This document shows positions 1-7,302 of a stretch of DNA of 64,000 nucleotides, piece by piece. Position 1 is the stretch's first letter; each line of letters begins with the position of its first letter. Made by a program: the position numbers and the translations under genes. The stretch is from assembly GCF_024582835.1 (NCBI RefSeq), contig NZ_CP102096.1, positions 1,984,001 through 2,048,000 of the forward strand, in the 5' to 3' direction. This DNA is from Vibrio japonicus (lineage in GTDB: Bacteria > Pseudomonadota > Gammaproteobacteria > Enterobacterales > Vibrionaceae). The notes under the pieces were generated by a model. The model did no database searches and had not been told where the DNA came from. It worked only from the letters and a program-made list of their open reading frames with translations.

Positions 1-199
1 CCATCAGCGTAATACAGACTGGGTCAACAAGCTTTCTAAGCCGAGTTGGTTACCCAACCCAGAAGGGTCATATGTCTTGGTTGTAGGCACGCTGCATTTA
101 GTTGGTGATCGCAATGTCTTGGTTCAGCTTCGAAAGCAAGGATTTAAGGTGACTCAACAGTCCAATAGTAAGAAGGCCAATTGCCAATTTAAAAGCTAA
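1..199 (+). CDS. TraB/GumN family protein, C-terminal end only
   Basis: The reading frame enters from the left edge (first full codon at base 2) and stops with TAA at 197-199, giving about 65 residues. It contains WLPNPEGSYVLVVGTLHLVG followed by a segment like VLVQLRKQGFKV. That matches the C-terminal strand-helix seen in TraB/GumN (PrgY-like) proteins, where a conserved G-x-x-H-L-G motif sits near the end. The family is thought to be metalloprotease-like, but its substrate in Vibrio is unknown. The start and the N-terminal motifs lie outside the window, so the family call rests only on this tail. Confidence 0.6.
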   Translation, partial: HQRNTDWVNKLSKPSWLPNPEGSYVLVVGTLHLVGDRNVLVQLRKQGFKVTQQSNSKKANCQFKS

Positions 200-210
200 C
201 TGACATATAC

Positions 211-556
211 GAAAAAGCCCCAGCATTTCTGCTAGGGCTTAGAATATGGTCGGTGAAGAGGGATTCGATCGGACTGGCGTTCCAGCCCCCGACCCTATGC
301 TCACAAATTTCCTATGAGCAGAAACGAAAAAGCCCCAGCATTTCTGCTAGGGCTTAGAATGTGGTCGGTGAAGAGGGATTCGATCGGACTGGCGTTCCAG
401 CCCCCGACCCTATGCTCACAAATTTCCTATGATCAGAAACGAAAAAGCCCCAGCATTTCTGCTAGGGCTTAGAATATGGTCGGTGAAGAGGGATTCGATC
501 GGACTGGCGTTCCAGCCCCCCGACCCTATGCTCACAAATTTCTTATGAGCAGAAAC
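211..556 (-). repeat. Three tandem ~115-bp units carrying tRNA-Pro 3' fragments (rtT-like)
   Basis: Units begin at 211, 326 and 441 (period 115, 115, 116) and run into a fourth, partial one at 557 that leads into the intact tRNA-Pro gene. Each starts on the + strand with GAAAAAGCCCCAGCATTTCT, the inverse of a terminator hairpin. It then carries TGGTCGGTGAAGAGGGATTCG, which is identical to the last bases of tRNA-Pro read in reverse. Read leftward, each unit offers a small hairpin (TGCTCA/TGAGCA), a longer stem with loop AACG in place of the T-arm, a tRNA-like 3' end with CCA, and a terminator. The units are almost identical: unit 2 has TGATCA where the others have TGAGCA near the right end, and unit 3 has one extra C. 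The layout recalls the rtT repeats downstream of E. coli tyrT. Confidence 0.85.
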
Positions 557-560
557 GAAA

Positions 561-586
561 AAGCCCCAGCATTTCTGCTAGGGCTT
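561..586 (-). terminator. Terminator just downstream of tRNA-Pro
   Basis: Read leftward the hairpin is AAGCCCTAGCA with loop GAAA and TGCTGGGGCTT, followed by a run of T. The same hairpin is repeated once in each tandem unit to the left, so read-through of the first would meet three more. Confidence 0.8.
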
Positions 587-592
587 AGAATG

Positions 593-669
<77 letters not shown>

Positions 670-708
670 AGCTGTTTCTTCAGGCATATTGCCCGTCAAC
701 GGAGTCGT

Positions 709-736
709 ATATTACGGATTCTGTATTTTAACGCAA
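709..736 (-). promoter_or_regulatory. Promoter of tRNA-Pro
   Basis: On the minus strand TTGCGT (-35), a 16-bp spacer and TAATAT (-10) lie about 40 bp upstream of the tRNA 5' end. A GC-containing discriminator follows, as is usual for stable-RNA promoters. Confidence 0.6.
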
Positions 737-853
737 GCCATTTCCTCGCTTTTTTCAAAAAACCGTACCGTTTGATTAAAACGCAATCACCAAGCAGCAA
801 ATTGTGAGCAAATACACATCAGCACAAACAAATAAACAACTAAAAGACAACAA

Positions 854-867
854 TTGATCCAGATCAG
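854..867 (+). promoter_or_regulatory. FNR-like binding site
   Basis: TTGATCCAGATCAG matches the FNR consensus TTGAT-N4-ATCAA at nine of ten fixed positions. A TATTTT -10-like hexamer at 890-895 would put the transcription start near 902. The site centre then lies at about -41.5, the spacing of class II FNR activation. The downstream gene is the small membrane protein at 935. Confidence 0.5.
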
Positions 868-934
868 TGTTGCATATCCTAGCTCAGTTTATTTTTACTC
901 CTGTCAACACACTTTGATTTAGATGGAGAAGACT

Positions 935-1075
935 ATGGACTTTTGGCTTGAACTCCTATTTGGTAATGCAGTAGGTTTATCCTCAATGCTCGTGATTTTC
1001 GGCGCTTTAAGTCTAATGCTATTTTACGGTGGCTATTTCATCTACAAAGTGATGAACGACAAATCTCCTCACTAG
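935..1075 (+). CDS. DUF3149 family single-span membrane protein
   Basis: A 46-residue protein beginning MDFWLELLFGNAVGLSS. GGAG lies about eight bases before the ATG. One hydrophobic helix spans residues 15-38 (LSSMLVIFGALSLMLFYGGY), followed by a short positively charged tail (KVMNDK), so the C-terminus should be cytoplasmic. The sequence fits the DUF3149 family found in Vibrio and relatives; its function is unknown. It stands alone, with a strong terminator 40 bp downstream and a possible FNR site upstream. That hints at a role under low oxygen, which is inference only. Confidence 0.8.
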   Translation: MDFWLELLFGNAVGLSSMLVIFGALSLMLFYGGYFIYKVMNDKSPH

Positions 1076-1117
1076 AAATCGCTTAGCGCTATTCTCGCAA
1101 TAGACGTTCGCTTTGCA

Positions 1118-1151
1118 CCGAAGTAGGTACTCTGTCTACTTCGGTTTTTTT
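1118..1151 (+). terminator. Terminator after the DUF3149 gene
   Basis: Perfect 9-bp stem CCGAAGTAG/CTACTTCGG with a 9-base loop, followed by seven T. Confidence 0.85.
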
Positions 1152-1220
1152 ATTTTTTTAAACAACTCATCCTAACGTTGGTATACTGACAGCACTGATT
1201 CCTTACTCTGAGATGCCGTT

Positions 1221-1802
1221 ATGTCTCACGATGATGACTTAGCCCTCTTTCAAGCGATGATGGGCGATGTAAAACCTATCACACAAGACACCGCCGAACA
1301 TAAAACACAACACTCCGTCTCACAAGCGCAACTAGCAAAACGTGAGGCAGCAATCTGGTTAACTGAAGATGACCCTGAGTATCTCTCGGTCGATCACGCC
1401 CCAATGCTTAAACCAGAAGACATGATCGAATTTAAGCGAGATGGCGTTCAGGATGGTGTTTACCGCAAATTACGCTTAGGAAAATATCCGATTCAAGCAC
1501 GTTTAGATTTGCACAGAAAAACACTTAAACAAGGTCGAGATGAAGTCGTGCACTTTCTTAAACAGTGCATGAGCATGGATATCCGTACCGTTGTGATCGT
1601 TCATGGACGAGGTGAAAAATCAAACCCACCAGCGCTAATGAAAAGCTTCGTTGCCCATTGGCTGTCACAAATCAACGAAGTTCAATGTGCACACAGCGCA
1701 CAGCGTTTTCACGGCGGGACAGGCGCTGTCTATGTACTTCTTAAGAAAAGCGCCGACAAAAAAACAGAAACCCGAGAACGTCACCAAAAGCGTTTGGGTT
1801 AA
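1221..1802 (+). CDS. smrA: Smr-domain endonuclease SmrA
   Basis: A 193-residue protein close in length and layout to E. coli SmrA (YdaL). The N-terminal part contains FKRDGVQDGVYRKLRLGKYP (about 71-90), the segment that separates SmrA from SmrB. The C-terminal Smr domain (about 93-177) carries LDLHRKT (95-101) and the HGRGE motif (128-132). Smr domains are nucleases; SmrB cleaves mRNA at collided ribosomes, while the role of SmrA is less clear. A Lys/Arg-rich tail ends the protein. It is a single gene with its own terminator before rluF. Confidence 0.9.
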   Translation: MSHDDDLALFQAMMGDVKPITQDTAEHKTQHSVSQAQLAKREAAIWLTEDDPEYLSVDHAPMLKPEDMIEFKRDGVQDGVYRKLRLGKYPIQARLDLHRKTLKQGRDEVVHFLKQCMSMDIRTVVIVHGRGEKSNPPALMKSFVAHWLSQINEVQCAHSAQRFHGGTGAVYVLLKKSADKKTETRERHQKRLG

Positions 1803-1828
1803 GCAAAGCCAAAGTGTTAGAATCTCAA

Positions 1829-1851
1829 AGCAGCCGAGGTGGCTGCTTTTT
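1829..1851 (+). terminator. Terminator between smrA and rluF
   Basis: Stem AGCAGCC/GGCTGCT with loop GAGGT followed by TTTTT. Confidence 0.8.
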
Positions 1852-1896
1852 CATTTCCACTAACACGCCGTTGTGAAACGTTAGAGAGAAACCAAC

Positions 1897-2931
1897 ATGT
1901 CCCTAGAATCCGCAAAAAGATTAAACAAATTCATCAGTGAAACTGGCTTTTGCTCACGTAGAGAAGCAGACAAACTTATTGAACAAGGTCGCGTGACTAT
2001 TAATGGTCAGATCCCAGAAATGGGAACGAAGGTCGTACCTGGCGATGACGTTTGTGTCGATGGTAAGCCAGTCAGTGCTAAAGAAAAGCCAATCTACATT
2101 GCGCTTAACAAACCAACCGGCATTACCTGTACCACCGAACGAGATATTCCAGGTAACATCGTTGACTTTATTGGCCATAAAAAACGTATCTTTCCTATCG
2201 GACGTTTGGATAAACCATCAGATGGCTTGATCTTTTTGACCAATGACGGTGACATCGTCAATAAAATCCTTCGTGCGGGTAACAATCACGAAAAAGAATA
2301 CGTAGTGCGTGTGGATAAACCCATTACAGACCAATTTATTCAGAAAATGAGCTCTGGCGTTGAAATTCTCGACACGGTGACATTGCCATGCAAAGTGACT
2401 AAAGAGACCAAGTTCTCTTTCCGCATTGTTCTGACACAGGGTCTTAACCGCCAAATTCGACGCATGTGCGAAGCTATAGGCTACGAAGTATTTAAACTGC
2501 GTCGAGTTCGTATTATGAACATTACGCTCGATGGCATCCCAAATGGTCAGTGGCGATACCTAAGTGATGATGAAGTTTCTGAAATCTTAGCGATGTGTGA
2601 AGGCTCAGTGAGTACCGAAGAGGCATCAAAGCTCGATAATCGCGGGAAAAAAATACGCCAAGCAACCGATGCAAAACTCTATGACAGCCGAGAAGAGAAT
2701 CAAGGCTCAATAGCACGTCGCAATCAAAAGCAGCGCACATTTAAAGGTCGCAATGCCGATGAACTTCGCCACGCACCAAACTCAAAAAAAGGCCGTCACG
2801 GTACGTCTAACTCGAAAAGTCACACTGGCAGTGAAAAAACGAAACAAGCGTATCAACCAAATACAAGCAAGCCTGCATCGCGTCCAGCAAGCAAGCCCCG
2901 TACAGGTGGCACATTGAGCTTGAAAAAGTAA
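1897..2931 (+). CDS. rluF: 23S rRNA pseudouridine(2604) synthase RluF
   Basis: The protein has 344 residues. An S4 RNA-binding domain (about 7-60, [20 protein letters not shown]) is followed by the RsuA/RluB/E/F catalytic domain with [10 protein letters not shown], whose Asp105 should be the catalytic residue. [15 protein letters not shown], typical of RluF and relatives, lies further on. RluF isomerises U2604 in 23S rRNA and also acts on tRNA-Tyr in E. coli. The last ~100 residues are a low-complexity basic tail rich in Lys, Arg, Ser and Asn (from about 245), longer than in the catalytic core family and probably disordered. The start is supported by GAGAG upstream. Confidence 0.92.
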   Translation: MSLESAKRLNKFISETGFCSRREADKLIEQGRVTINGQIPEMGTKVVPGDDVCVDGKPVSAKEKPIYIALNKPTGITCTTERDIPGNIVDFIGHKKRIFPIGRLDKPSDGLIFLTNDGDIVNKILRAGNNHEKEYVVRVDKPITDQFIQKMSSGVEILDTVTLPCKVTKETKFSFRIVLTQGLNRQIRRMCEAIGYEVFKLRRVRIMNITLDGIPNGQWRYLSDDEVSEILAMCEGSVSTEEASKLDNRGKKIRQATDAKLYDSREENQGSIARRNQKQRTFKGRNADELRHAPNSKKGRHGTSNSKSHTGSEKTKQAYQPNTSKPASRPASKPRTGGTLSLKK

Positions 2932-2952
2932 TCAATGGTTCAAAAACAACAA

Positions 2953-2972
2953 AGGGGAGCAAATGCTCCCCT
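2953..2972. terminator. Bidirectional terminator between rluF and upp
   Basis: Stem AGGGGAGC/GCTCCCCT with loop AAAT lies between two convergent genes. Tracts on both sides are short, so it is probably shared. Confidence 0.65.
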
Positions 2973-3005
2973 TCTCGTATTCAATTTCGATTACATCAAT
3001 TTCAA

Positions 3006-3632
3006 TTACTTAGTACCGAAAATTTTATCACCTGCATCGCCCAGACCAGGTACGATGTAGCCTTTATCATTTAGCTTTTCATCGATAGAAGCTGTGTATA
3101 GTTCTACGTCAGGGTGTGCTTTTTCTAATGCTTCAATACCTTCTGGCGCTGCCACAAGTACCAACACCTTTATTTGGCTACAGCCTTTTTCTTTAAGAAG
3201 ATCAATCGTCGCGATCATCGAGCCGCCCGTTGCTAGCATAGGGTCAACAACAATCGCAATACGCTCGTCAATATTCGAGGCCAGTTTGTTGAAATAAGGT
3301 ACTGGTTCCAATGTCTCTTCATCACGATAAATACCAACAACGCTGATACGAGCACTTGGCATATGTTCTAGTACACCATCCATCATACCCAGACCTGCAC
3401 GCAGGATTGGCACTACAGTAACTTTCTTACCCTTGATTTGGTCAACTTCCACTGGACCATTCCAACCATCAATGGTTACTTTTTCCATTTCAAAGTCTGC
3501 AGTCGCTTCATAAGTAAGCAGGCTACCAACCTCAGTAGCTAACTCGCGAAAGCGCTTAGTGCTGATGTCACCTTCTCTCATTAGACCAATTTTGTGTTTA
3601 ACAAGAGGGTGTTTTACTTCAACAACTTTCAT
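3006..3632 (-). CDS. upp: Uracil phosphoribosyltransferase
   Basis: Converts uracil and PRPP to UMP in pyrimidine salvage. The 208-residue protein starts [20 protein letters not shown]. The ATG at 3632 was chosen because GGAG lies at the right distance before it and the resulting length equals that of E. coli Upp; an ATG two codons upstream overlaps that spacing. The PRPP-binding loop reads [11 protein letters not shown] (about 128-138). The C-terminal uracil-binding segment [18 protein letters not shown] is intact. It is transcribed away from purMN, as in many gammaproteobacteria. Confidence 0.97.
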   Translation of the reverse strand: MKVVEVKHPLVKHKIGLMREGDISTKRFRELATEVGSLLTYEATADFEMEKVTIDGWNGPVEVDQIKGKKVTVVPILRAGLGMMDGVLEHMPSARISVVGIYRDEETLEPVPYFNKLASNIDERIAIVVDPMLATGGSMIATIDLLKEKGCSQIKVLVLVAAPEGIEALEKAHPDVELYTASIDEKLNDKGYIVPGLGDAGDKIFGTK

Positions 3633-3727
3633 TTCCATCTCCGGATATATGATGATTTTTAAACAAACCTTCAGATTATAAACGATTTCATTAACAATTT
3701 CTTGCGATAGGACAAAAGAAAAAACTC

Positions 3728-3743
3728 ACGCAAACGTTTGCTA
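3728..3743 (+). promoter_or_regulatory. PurR box of purMN
   Basis: ACGCAAACGTTTGCTA fits the PurR operator (ACGCAAACGTTTGCGT) except at the last positions. It overlaps the -35 region of the purM promoter, so repression by purine-bound PurR is expected. Confidence 0.85.
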
Positions 3744-3767
3744 TATGGGTTTATCCGCTGTTAGAAT
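3738..3767 (+). promoter_or_regulatory. purM promoter
   Basis: TTGCTA, an 18-bp spacer and TAGAAT lie about 43 bp upstream of the purM start. The -35 lies inside the PurR box. Confidence 0.6.
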
Positions 3768-3809
3768 AGCGCCGTTTTCATACCCACTTTCAAAACCGAG
3801 GACTTCACT

Positions 3810-4850
3810 GTGAGTGCTAATAACACTTCTCTAAGCTACAAAGATGCTGGCGTTGATATTGATGCAGGCAACGCACTTGTTGACCGTATTAAAGGTGCTG
3901 TAAAACGCACGCGTCGCCCTGAAGTAATGGGTGGCATTGGTGGCTTTGGCGCACTTTGTGAACTGCCAACGAAATACAAGCACCCAGTTCTAGTTTCGGG
4001 CACTGACGGTGTTGGAACAAAGCTGCGTCTTGCTTTGGATATGAACAAACATGACACTATCGGTATCGACCTAGTGGCTATGTGCGTGAATGACCTTATC
4101 GTACAAGGTGCTGAGCCTCTATTCTTCCTTGATTACTATGCGACAGGCAAGCTAGATGTTGATACTGCAGCAGAAGTCGTATCCGGAATCGCTGATGGCT
4201 GTCTACAAGCAGGCTGTGCACTAATCGGTGGTGAAACCGCTGAAATGCCAGGCATGTACGAAGGCGAAGATTACGACGTAGCTGGCTTCTGTGTTGGTGT
4301 CGTAGAAAAAGAAGACGTTATCGACGGAACGAAAGTTGCCGCGGGTGACGCGCTTATCGCTGTAGGTTCAAGTGGCCCTCACTCAAATGGCTATTCTCTT
4401 ATCCGCAAAATTTTAGAAGTTTCAGGTGCCGATAAGAATGAAAACCTAGAAGGAAAAACCATCGGTGAGCACCTTCTAGAGCCAACAAAAATCTACATCA
4501 AGTCTGCGCTTAAAATGATTGAGCAGCATGACATCCACGCCATTTCTCATATTACAGGTGGCGGCTTCTGGGAGAATATTCCTCGCGTACTGCCTCAAGG
4601 TACAAAAGCCGTGGTTGATGGCAATAGCTGGGAATGGCCTGTGATCTTCAAATGGCTACAAGAGAAAGGCAACGTAGACACTCACGAAATGTACCGCACA
4701 TTTAACTGTGGTGTTGGTTTGATTGTTGCTCTGCCTCAGGATCAAGCTGAAGCGGCAGTGAAGCTACTGAACGCAGAAGGTGAAAATGCCTGGGTTATTG
4801 GCGAGATTGCACAAGCTGAAGCTGGCGAAGAACAAGTAGGGATCAAATAA
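3810..4850 (+). CDS. purM: Phosphoribosylformylglycinamidine cyclo-ligase (AIR synthetase)
   Basis: Fifth step of purine synthesis: ATP-dependent closure of FGAM to aminoimidazole ribonucleotide, in the cytoplasm. The protein has 346 residues, the usual length, and starts with GTG at 3810 after GAGGACTT. Conserved segments are [20 protein letters not shown] at the N-terminus, [12 protein letters not shown] (about 60-72), [11 protein letters not shown] (about 140-150), [10 protein letters not shown] and [16 protein letters not shown]. It forms an operon with purN, two bases downstream, behind a PurR-box promoter. Confidence 0.97.
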   Translation: MSANNTSLSYKDAGVDIDAGNALVDRIKGAVKRTRRPEVMGGIGGFGALCELPTKYKHPVLVSGTDGVGTKLRLALDMNKHDTIGIDLVAMCVNDLIVQGAEPLFFLDYYATGKLDVDTAAEVVSGIADGCLQAGCALIGGETAEMPGMYEGEDYDVAGFCVGVVEKEDVIDGTKVAAGDALIAVGSSGPHSNGYSLIRKILEVSGADKNENLEGKTIGEHLLEPTKIYIKSALKMIEQHDIHAISHITGGGFWENIPRVLPQGTKAVVDGNSWEWPVIFKWLQEKGNVDTHEMYRTFNCGVGLIVALPQDQAEAAVKLLNAEGENAWVIGEIAQAEAGEEQVGIK

Positions 4851-4852
4851 TA

Positions 4853-5491
4853 ATGAAGAGTATTGTTGTTTTAGTTTCAGGGAATGGTTCAAACTTGCAA
4901 GCGATTATTGATGCTTGTGAAACCAGCATTGATAACGGACGAGTGACGGCTGTTTTTTCGAACAAAGCAACGGCTTATGCGTTAGAGAGAGCAAAGAAGG
5001 CTGGCGCTGCTGGCCACTTTCTTGACCCCAAAGCGTTCGATACACGAGACGCATTTGATCATGAATTGATGAAGCAAATTGATGAATACAAACCAGACGT
5101 TATTGTTCTGGCTGGTTACATGCGTATTTTGAGTGGCGAGTTCGTTCGCCATTACATGGGACGTATGATCAATATCCACCCTTCTCTGCTGCCTAAATAT
5201 CCGGGACTCAATACTTACCAACGCGCTATTCATGCCGGAGACGAAGAGCACGGTACCAGTGTACATTTCGTTACTGAGCAACTCGATGGTGGTCCTGTTA
5301 TTCTTCAGGCGAAAGTTCCGATTTTCGACGAAGATAATGTCGAAAATCTAACGGCTCGTGTACAAACTCAAGAGCATAAAATTTATCCTCTGGTCGTCAA
5401 GTGGATGGTTGAAGATCGTTTGGAAATGAAAAACGGAAAAGCATTTCTAGATGGTGAACAGCTAGGCATTCACGGTTACGCACAAGAGTAA
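4853..5491 (+). CDS. purN: Phosphoribosylglycinamide formyltransferase (folate-dependent)
   Basis: Third step of purine synthesis: transfers formyl from 10-formyltetrahydrofolate to GAR. The protein has 212 residues. The phosphate loop SGNGSNLQAI (9-18) is present, as are the catalytic residues Asn107, His109 (in INIHPSLLPKYPG) and Asp145 (in TEQLDGGPVI). It is cotranscribed with purM, the stop and start being separated by only two bases, and the operon ends in a strong terminator. Confidence 0.97.
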   Translation: MKSIVVLVSGNGSNLQAIIDACETSIDNGRVTAVFSNKATAYALERAKKAGAAGHFLDPKAFDTRDAFDHELMKQIDEYKPDVIVLAGYMRILSGEFVRHYMGRMINIHPSLLPKYPGLNTYQRAIHAGDEEHGTSVHFVTEQLDGGPVILQAKVPIFDEDNVENLTARVQTQEHKIYPLVVKWMVEDRLEMKNGKAFLDGEQLGIHGYAQE

Positions 5492-5510
5492 AAAGCGATT
5501 TCAATCCTTT

Positions 5511-5534
5511 GGCGAGCACTAGCTCGCCTTTTTT
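5511..5534 (+). terminator. purMN terminator
   Basis: Stem GGCGAGC/GCTCGCC with loop ACTA followed by six T. Confidence 0.9.
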
Positions 5535-5596
5535 ATCCCTGTTAATTCTCTATTCATCCTCCTTTCGCTAAGCTAATGAAAATTAGGAGGTGTTAT

Positions 5597-6247
5597 ATGG
5601 ATCTTAAAAGTTTACTTAACCAAGCATTAAACTCTGATCTGCTCAAACAAGGCCAACAGCAAATCAAACAACAATCTAGTTCTGGCACATTCAAATCGTT
5701 GGGCGCAGGTGCCGTTGGCGGAGGCTTGGTAAACTTGCTTATGGGCTCAAAAAAGAGCAAAAAACTAGGTAAGAAAGTCGGCAAGAATGCATTGAAAATT
5801 GGTGGTGTCGCAGCGTTGGCGGCCCTCGCTTACAAGGTCTACAACGATTCTCAGCAAACACAAGGCACGTCAACAGTCAAAGAGAGCTTCAATCCTGAAG
5901 ACAATCTACACAGCGAACTGATCCTCAAAGCGATGGTTGCAGCGGCCAAAGCTGATGGTCATGTCGACCAGCAAGAAATGCAACGTATCGAGGCTGCAGT
6001 AAAAGACGCAGGAGCGGACACTCAATTGCAAACATTGCTGCACTCAGAGCTGAATAAACCTCTCGATCCTGCAGAAGTGGCTCGCTTAGCGCAGACACCG
6101 CAACAGGCTTCAGAAATTTATCTTGCGTCATTAATTGTCGTCGATGAGCAAAACTTTATGGAGAAAGCTTATCTTCAAGAGTTAGCAAAGCAACTCCAGC
6201 TATCTCCCGATGTCACCTATCAGCTTGAGCAACAACTGACAAACTAA
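5597..6247 (+). CDS. DUF533 family (YebE-like) inner-membrane-associated protein
   Basis: A 216-residue protein with start ATG at 5597, after a strong AGGAGGTG; a frame-open ATG seven codons earlier lies upstream of that site. The N-terminal third has a Gln/Ser-rich stretch, then a glycine/alanine-rich hydrophobic region (GAGAVGGGLVNLLMG and KIGGVAALAALAYKVYND, about 35-85). The rest is a helical domain containing LKAMVAAAKADGHVDQQEM, the acidic signature of DUF533/TerB-like proteins. E. coli YebE belongs to this family; its biochemical role is not known. The gene is a single unit between the purMN terminator and yaeP. Confidence 0.85.
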   Translation: MDLKSLLNQALNSDLLKQGQQQIKQQSSSGTFKSLGAGAVGGGLVNLLMGSKKSKKLGKKVGKNALKIGGVAALAALAYKVYNDSQQTQGTSTVKESFNPEDNLHSELILKAMVAAAKADGHVDQQEMQRIEAAVKDAGADTQLQTLLHSELNKPLDPAEVARLAQTPQQASEIYLASLIVVDEQNFMEKAYLQELAKQLQLSPDVTYQLEQQLTN

Positions 6248-6307
6248 TACCTGTGTACAAAGAAAAAGCAATTGCTACATCCCCTTGAGCTAGCTCAATC
6301 TCTCGCT

Positions 6308-6336
6308 TTGAGTTTCCGCTTTTGGGTGTGTATATT
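6308..6336 (+). promoter_or_regulatory. Promoter of yaeP and the DUF4250 gene
   Basis: TTGAGT, a 17-bp spacer and TATATT, 34 bp before the yaeP start. Confidence 0.65.
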
Positions 6337-6369
6337 TGAGAGCAGTTATCATTTATTAAGGATTTAGCC

Positions 6370-6573
6370 ATGCAAGTATATGGATGCTGTGAATTAGTTC
6401 GCGCGCTTTACGCACAGATAGGAAGTGGTGATCAGGCGTATGTGCCTAACGCGATTTCATGTGCAGTTAAAGCGTTGAATGAAATTGCCGCCGATGAATC
6501 TTTACCAATGGAAGCGCGAGAAAAAGCAGCGTTTGCCGCGGCAAATCTACTAATTTCAGATTTTGAGGATTAA
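6370..6573 (+). CDS. yaeP: YaeP family protein (UPF0253)
   Basis: A 67-residue soluble protein. The middle and end ([20 protein letters not shown] and [15 protein letters not shown]) closely follow E. coli YaeP. The function is unknown. In E. coli the gene lies near proS; here it is with a DUF4250 gene six bases downstream, so the two are probably cotranscribed. A purine-rich AAGGA precedes the start. Confidence 0.85.
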   Translation: MQVYGCCELVRALYAQIGSGDQAYVPNAISCAVKALNEIAADESLPMEAREKAAFAAANLLISDFED

Positions 6574-6579
6574 CTAAAG

Positions 6580-6771
6580 ATGAATCTAGCTAACTTTGAA
6601 AGCATGGATCCCGTGATGCTAATGAGTATTGTCAACATGAAGCTACGTGATGACTTTGGCGGTGACCTCGATAAACTGGTAAATTTCTTCGATATCGATA
6701 GAGCAGCCTTAGAAGCTAAATTAGCAAGTGCTGGATTTGATTTTTTGCCTGACGCAGGACAGTTTCGTTAA
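6580..6771 (+). CDS. DUF4250 domain protein
   Basis: A 63-residue protein starting MNLANFESMDPVMLMSIVNM. The motif MDPxMLxSxVNMKLRDxF and a C-terminal AKLASAGFDF fit the DUF4250 family, small helical proteins without known function. AACTAAAGATG places a weak ribosome site over the end of yaeP, suggesting translational coupling. A shared terminator follows. Confidence 0.8.
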   Translation: MNLANFESMDPVMLMSIVNMKLRDDFGGDLDKLVNFFDIDRAALEAKLASAGFDFLPDAGQFR

Positions 6772-6783
6772 GCCACATACAAA

Positions 6784-6810
6784 AAAGGTTGACGATGTCG
6801 TCAACCTTTT
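6784..6810. terminator. Bidirectional terminator between DUF4250 and DUF3622 genes
   Basis: AAAAGGTTGACGA, loop, then TCGTCAACCTTTT, with A and T tracts on both flanks, between convergent genes. Confidence 0.85.
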
Positions 6811-6823
6811 CAAATCAAGCGTA

Positions 6824-7051
6824 TTATTCAGCGTTTCGTGCTTTTCTTTGTGCTGATTTACGTGAGTTACGCTCAGTTTGATTCTTAATAAATGCAGCTA
6901 ACTCCTGCTCACCCCAAGCTTTTGCAAGCTCTTCCGATTCAAAACCGCTTTCTCTTTTCGATACTACTGTTTTTCTCGATGTCACTTGGCGTGTAATCTC
7001 CGCGCACCAACCATTACGTTTTTCTGATACGCGTACTGCAAACTTAGACAT
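6824..7051 (-). CDS. DUF3622 domain protein
   Basis: A 75-residue basic protein starting MSKFAVRVSEKRNGWCAEIT. The first 45 residues look like a small beta-sheet (AVRVSEKRNGWCAEITRQVTSRKTVVSK), the rest like a charged helix ending in many Lys/Arg/Asn. It matches DUF3622, a family of short Vibrio proteins with no known function. It lies downstream of purL but beyond the purL terminator, so it probably has its own promoter in the 250 bp between. Confidence 0.8.
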   Translation of the reverse strand: MSKFAVRVSEKRNGWCAEITRQVTSRKTVVSKRESGFESEELAKAWGEQELAAFIKNQTERNSRKSAQRKARNAE

Positions 7052-7252
7052 ATTATTACCCTCAAGGAAGTTGTGTGTATTGCTTTGAGTTGTCCATCGG
7101 TATGAAGCTCATGTCGCCCCTTCCCTTGGCAAGGGCGGTATTAGAGCATAAATGTCAGATCTAAGCTGTAAAAATTTAGCGTACTCAGCGGATTTTTTAT
7201 CTAACACGAACGAATCATTTACTCTGCCGAAAACCTTTACACAAAAACCAAA

Positions 7253-7277
7253 AAGCGCAAGCATAGGGCTTGCGCTT
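7253..7277 (-). terminator. purL terminator
   Basis: Read leftward: AAGCGCAAG, loop, CTTGCGCTT followed by T-rich sequence, 25 bp beyond the purL stop. Confidence 0.9.
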
Positions 7278-7302
7278 TCAGCTTTAAGTTATCGAAATTC
7301 GA

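Noticed and set aside
211..592. Regular direct repeats that at first look like a CRISPR array
   Set aside because: The repeats are 115 bp without variable spacers and carry tRNA 3' sequence and terminators; no cas genes are near.
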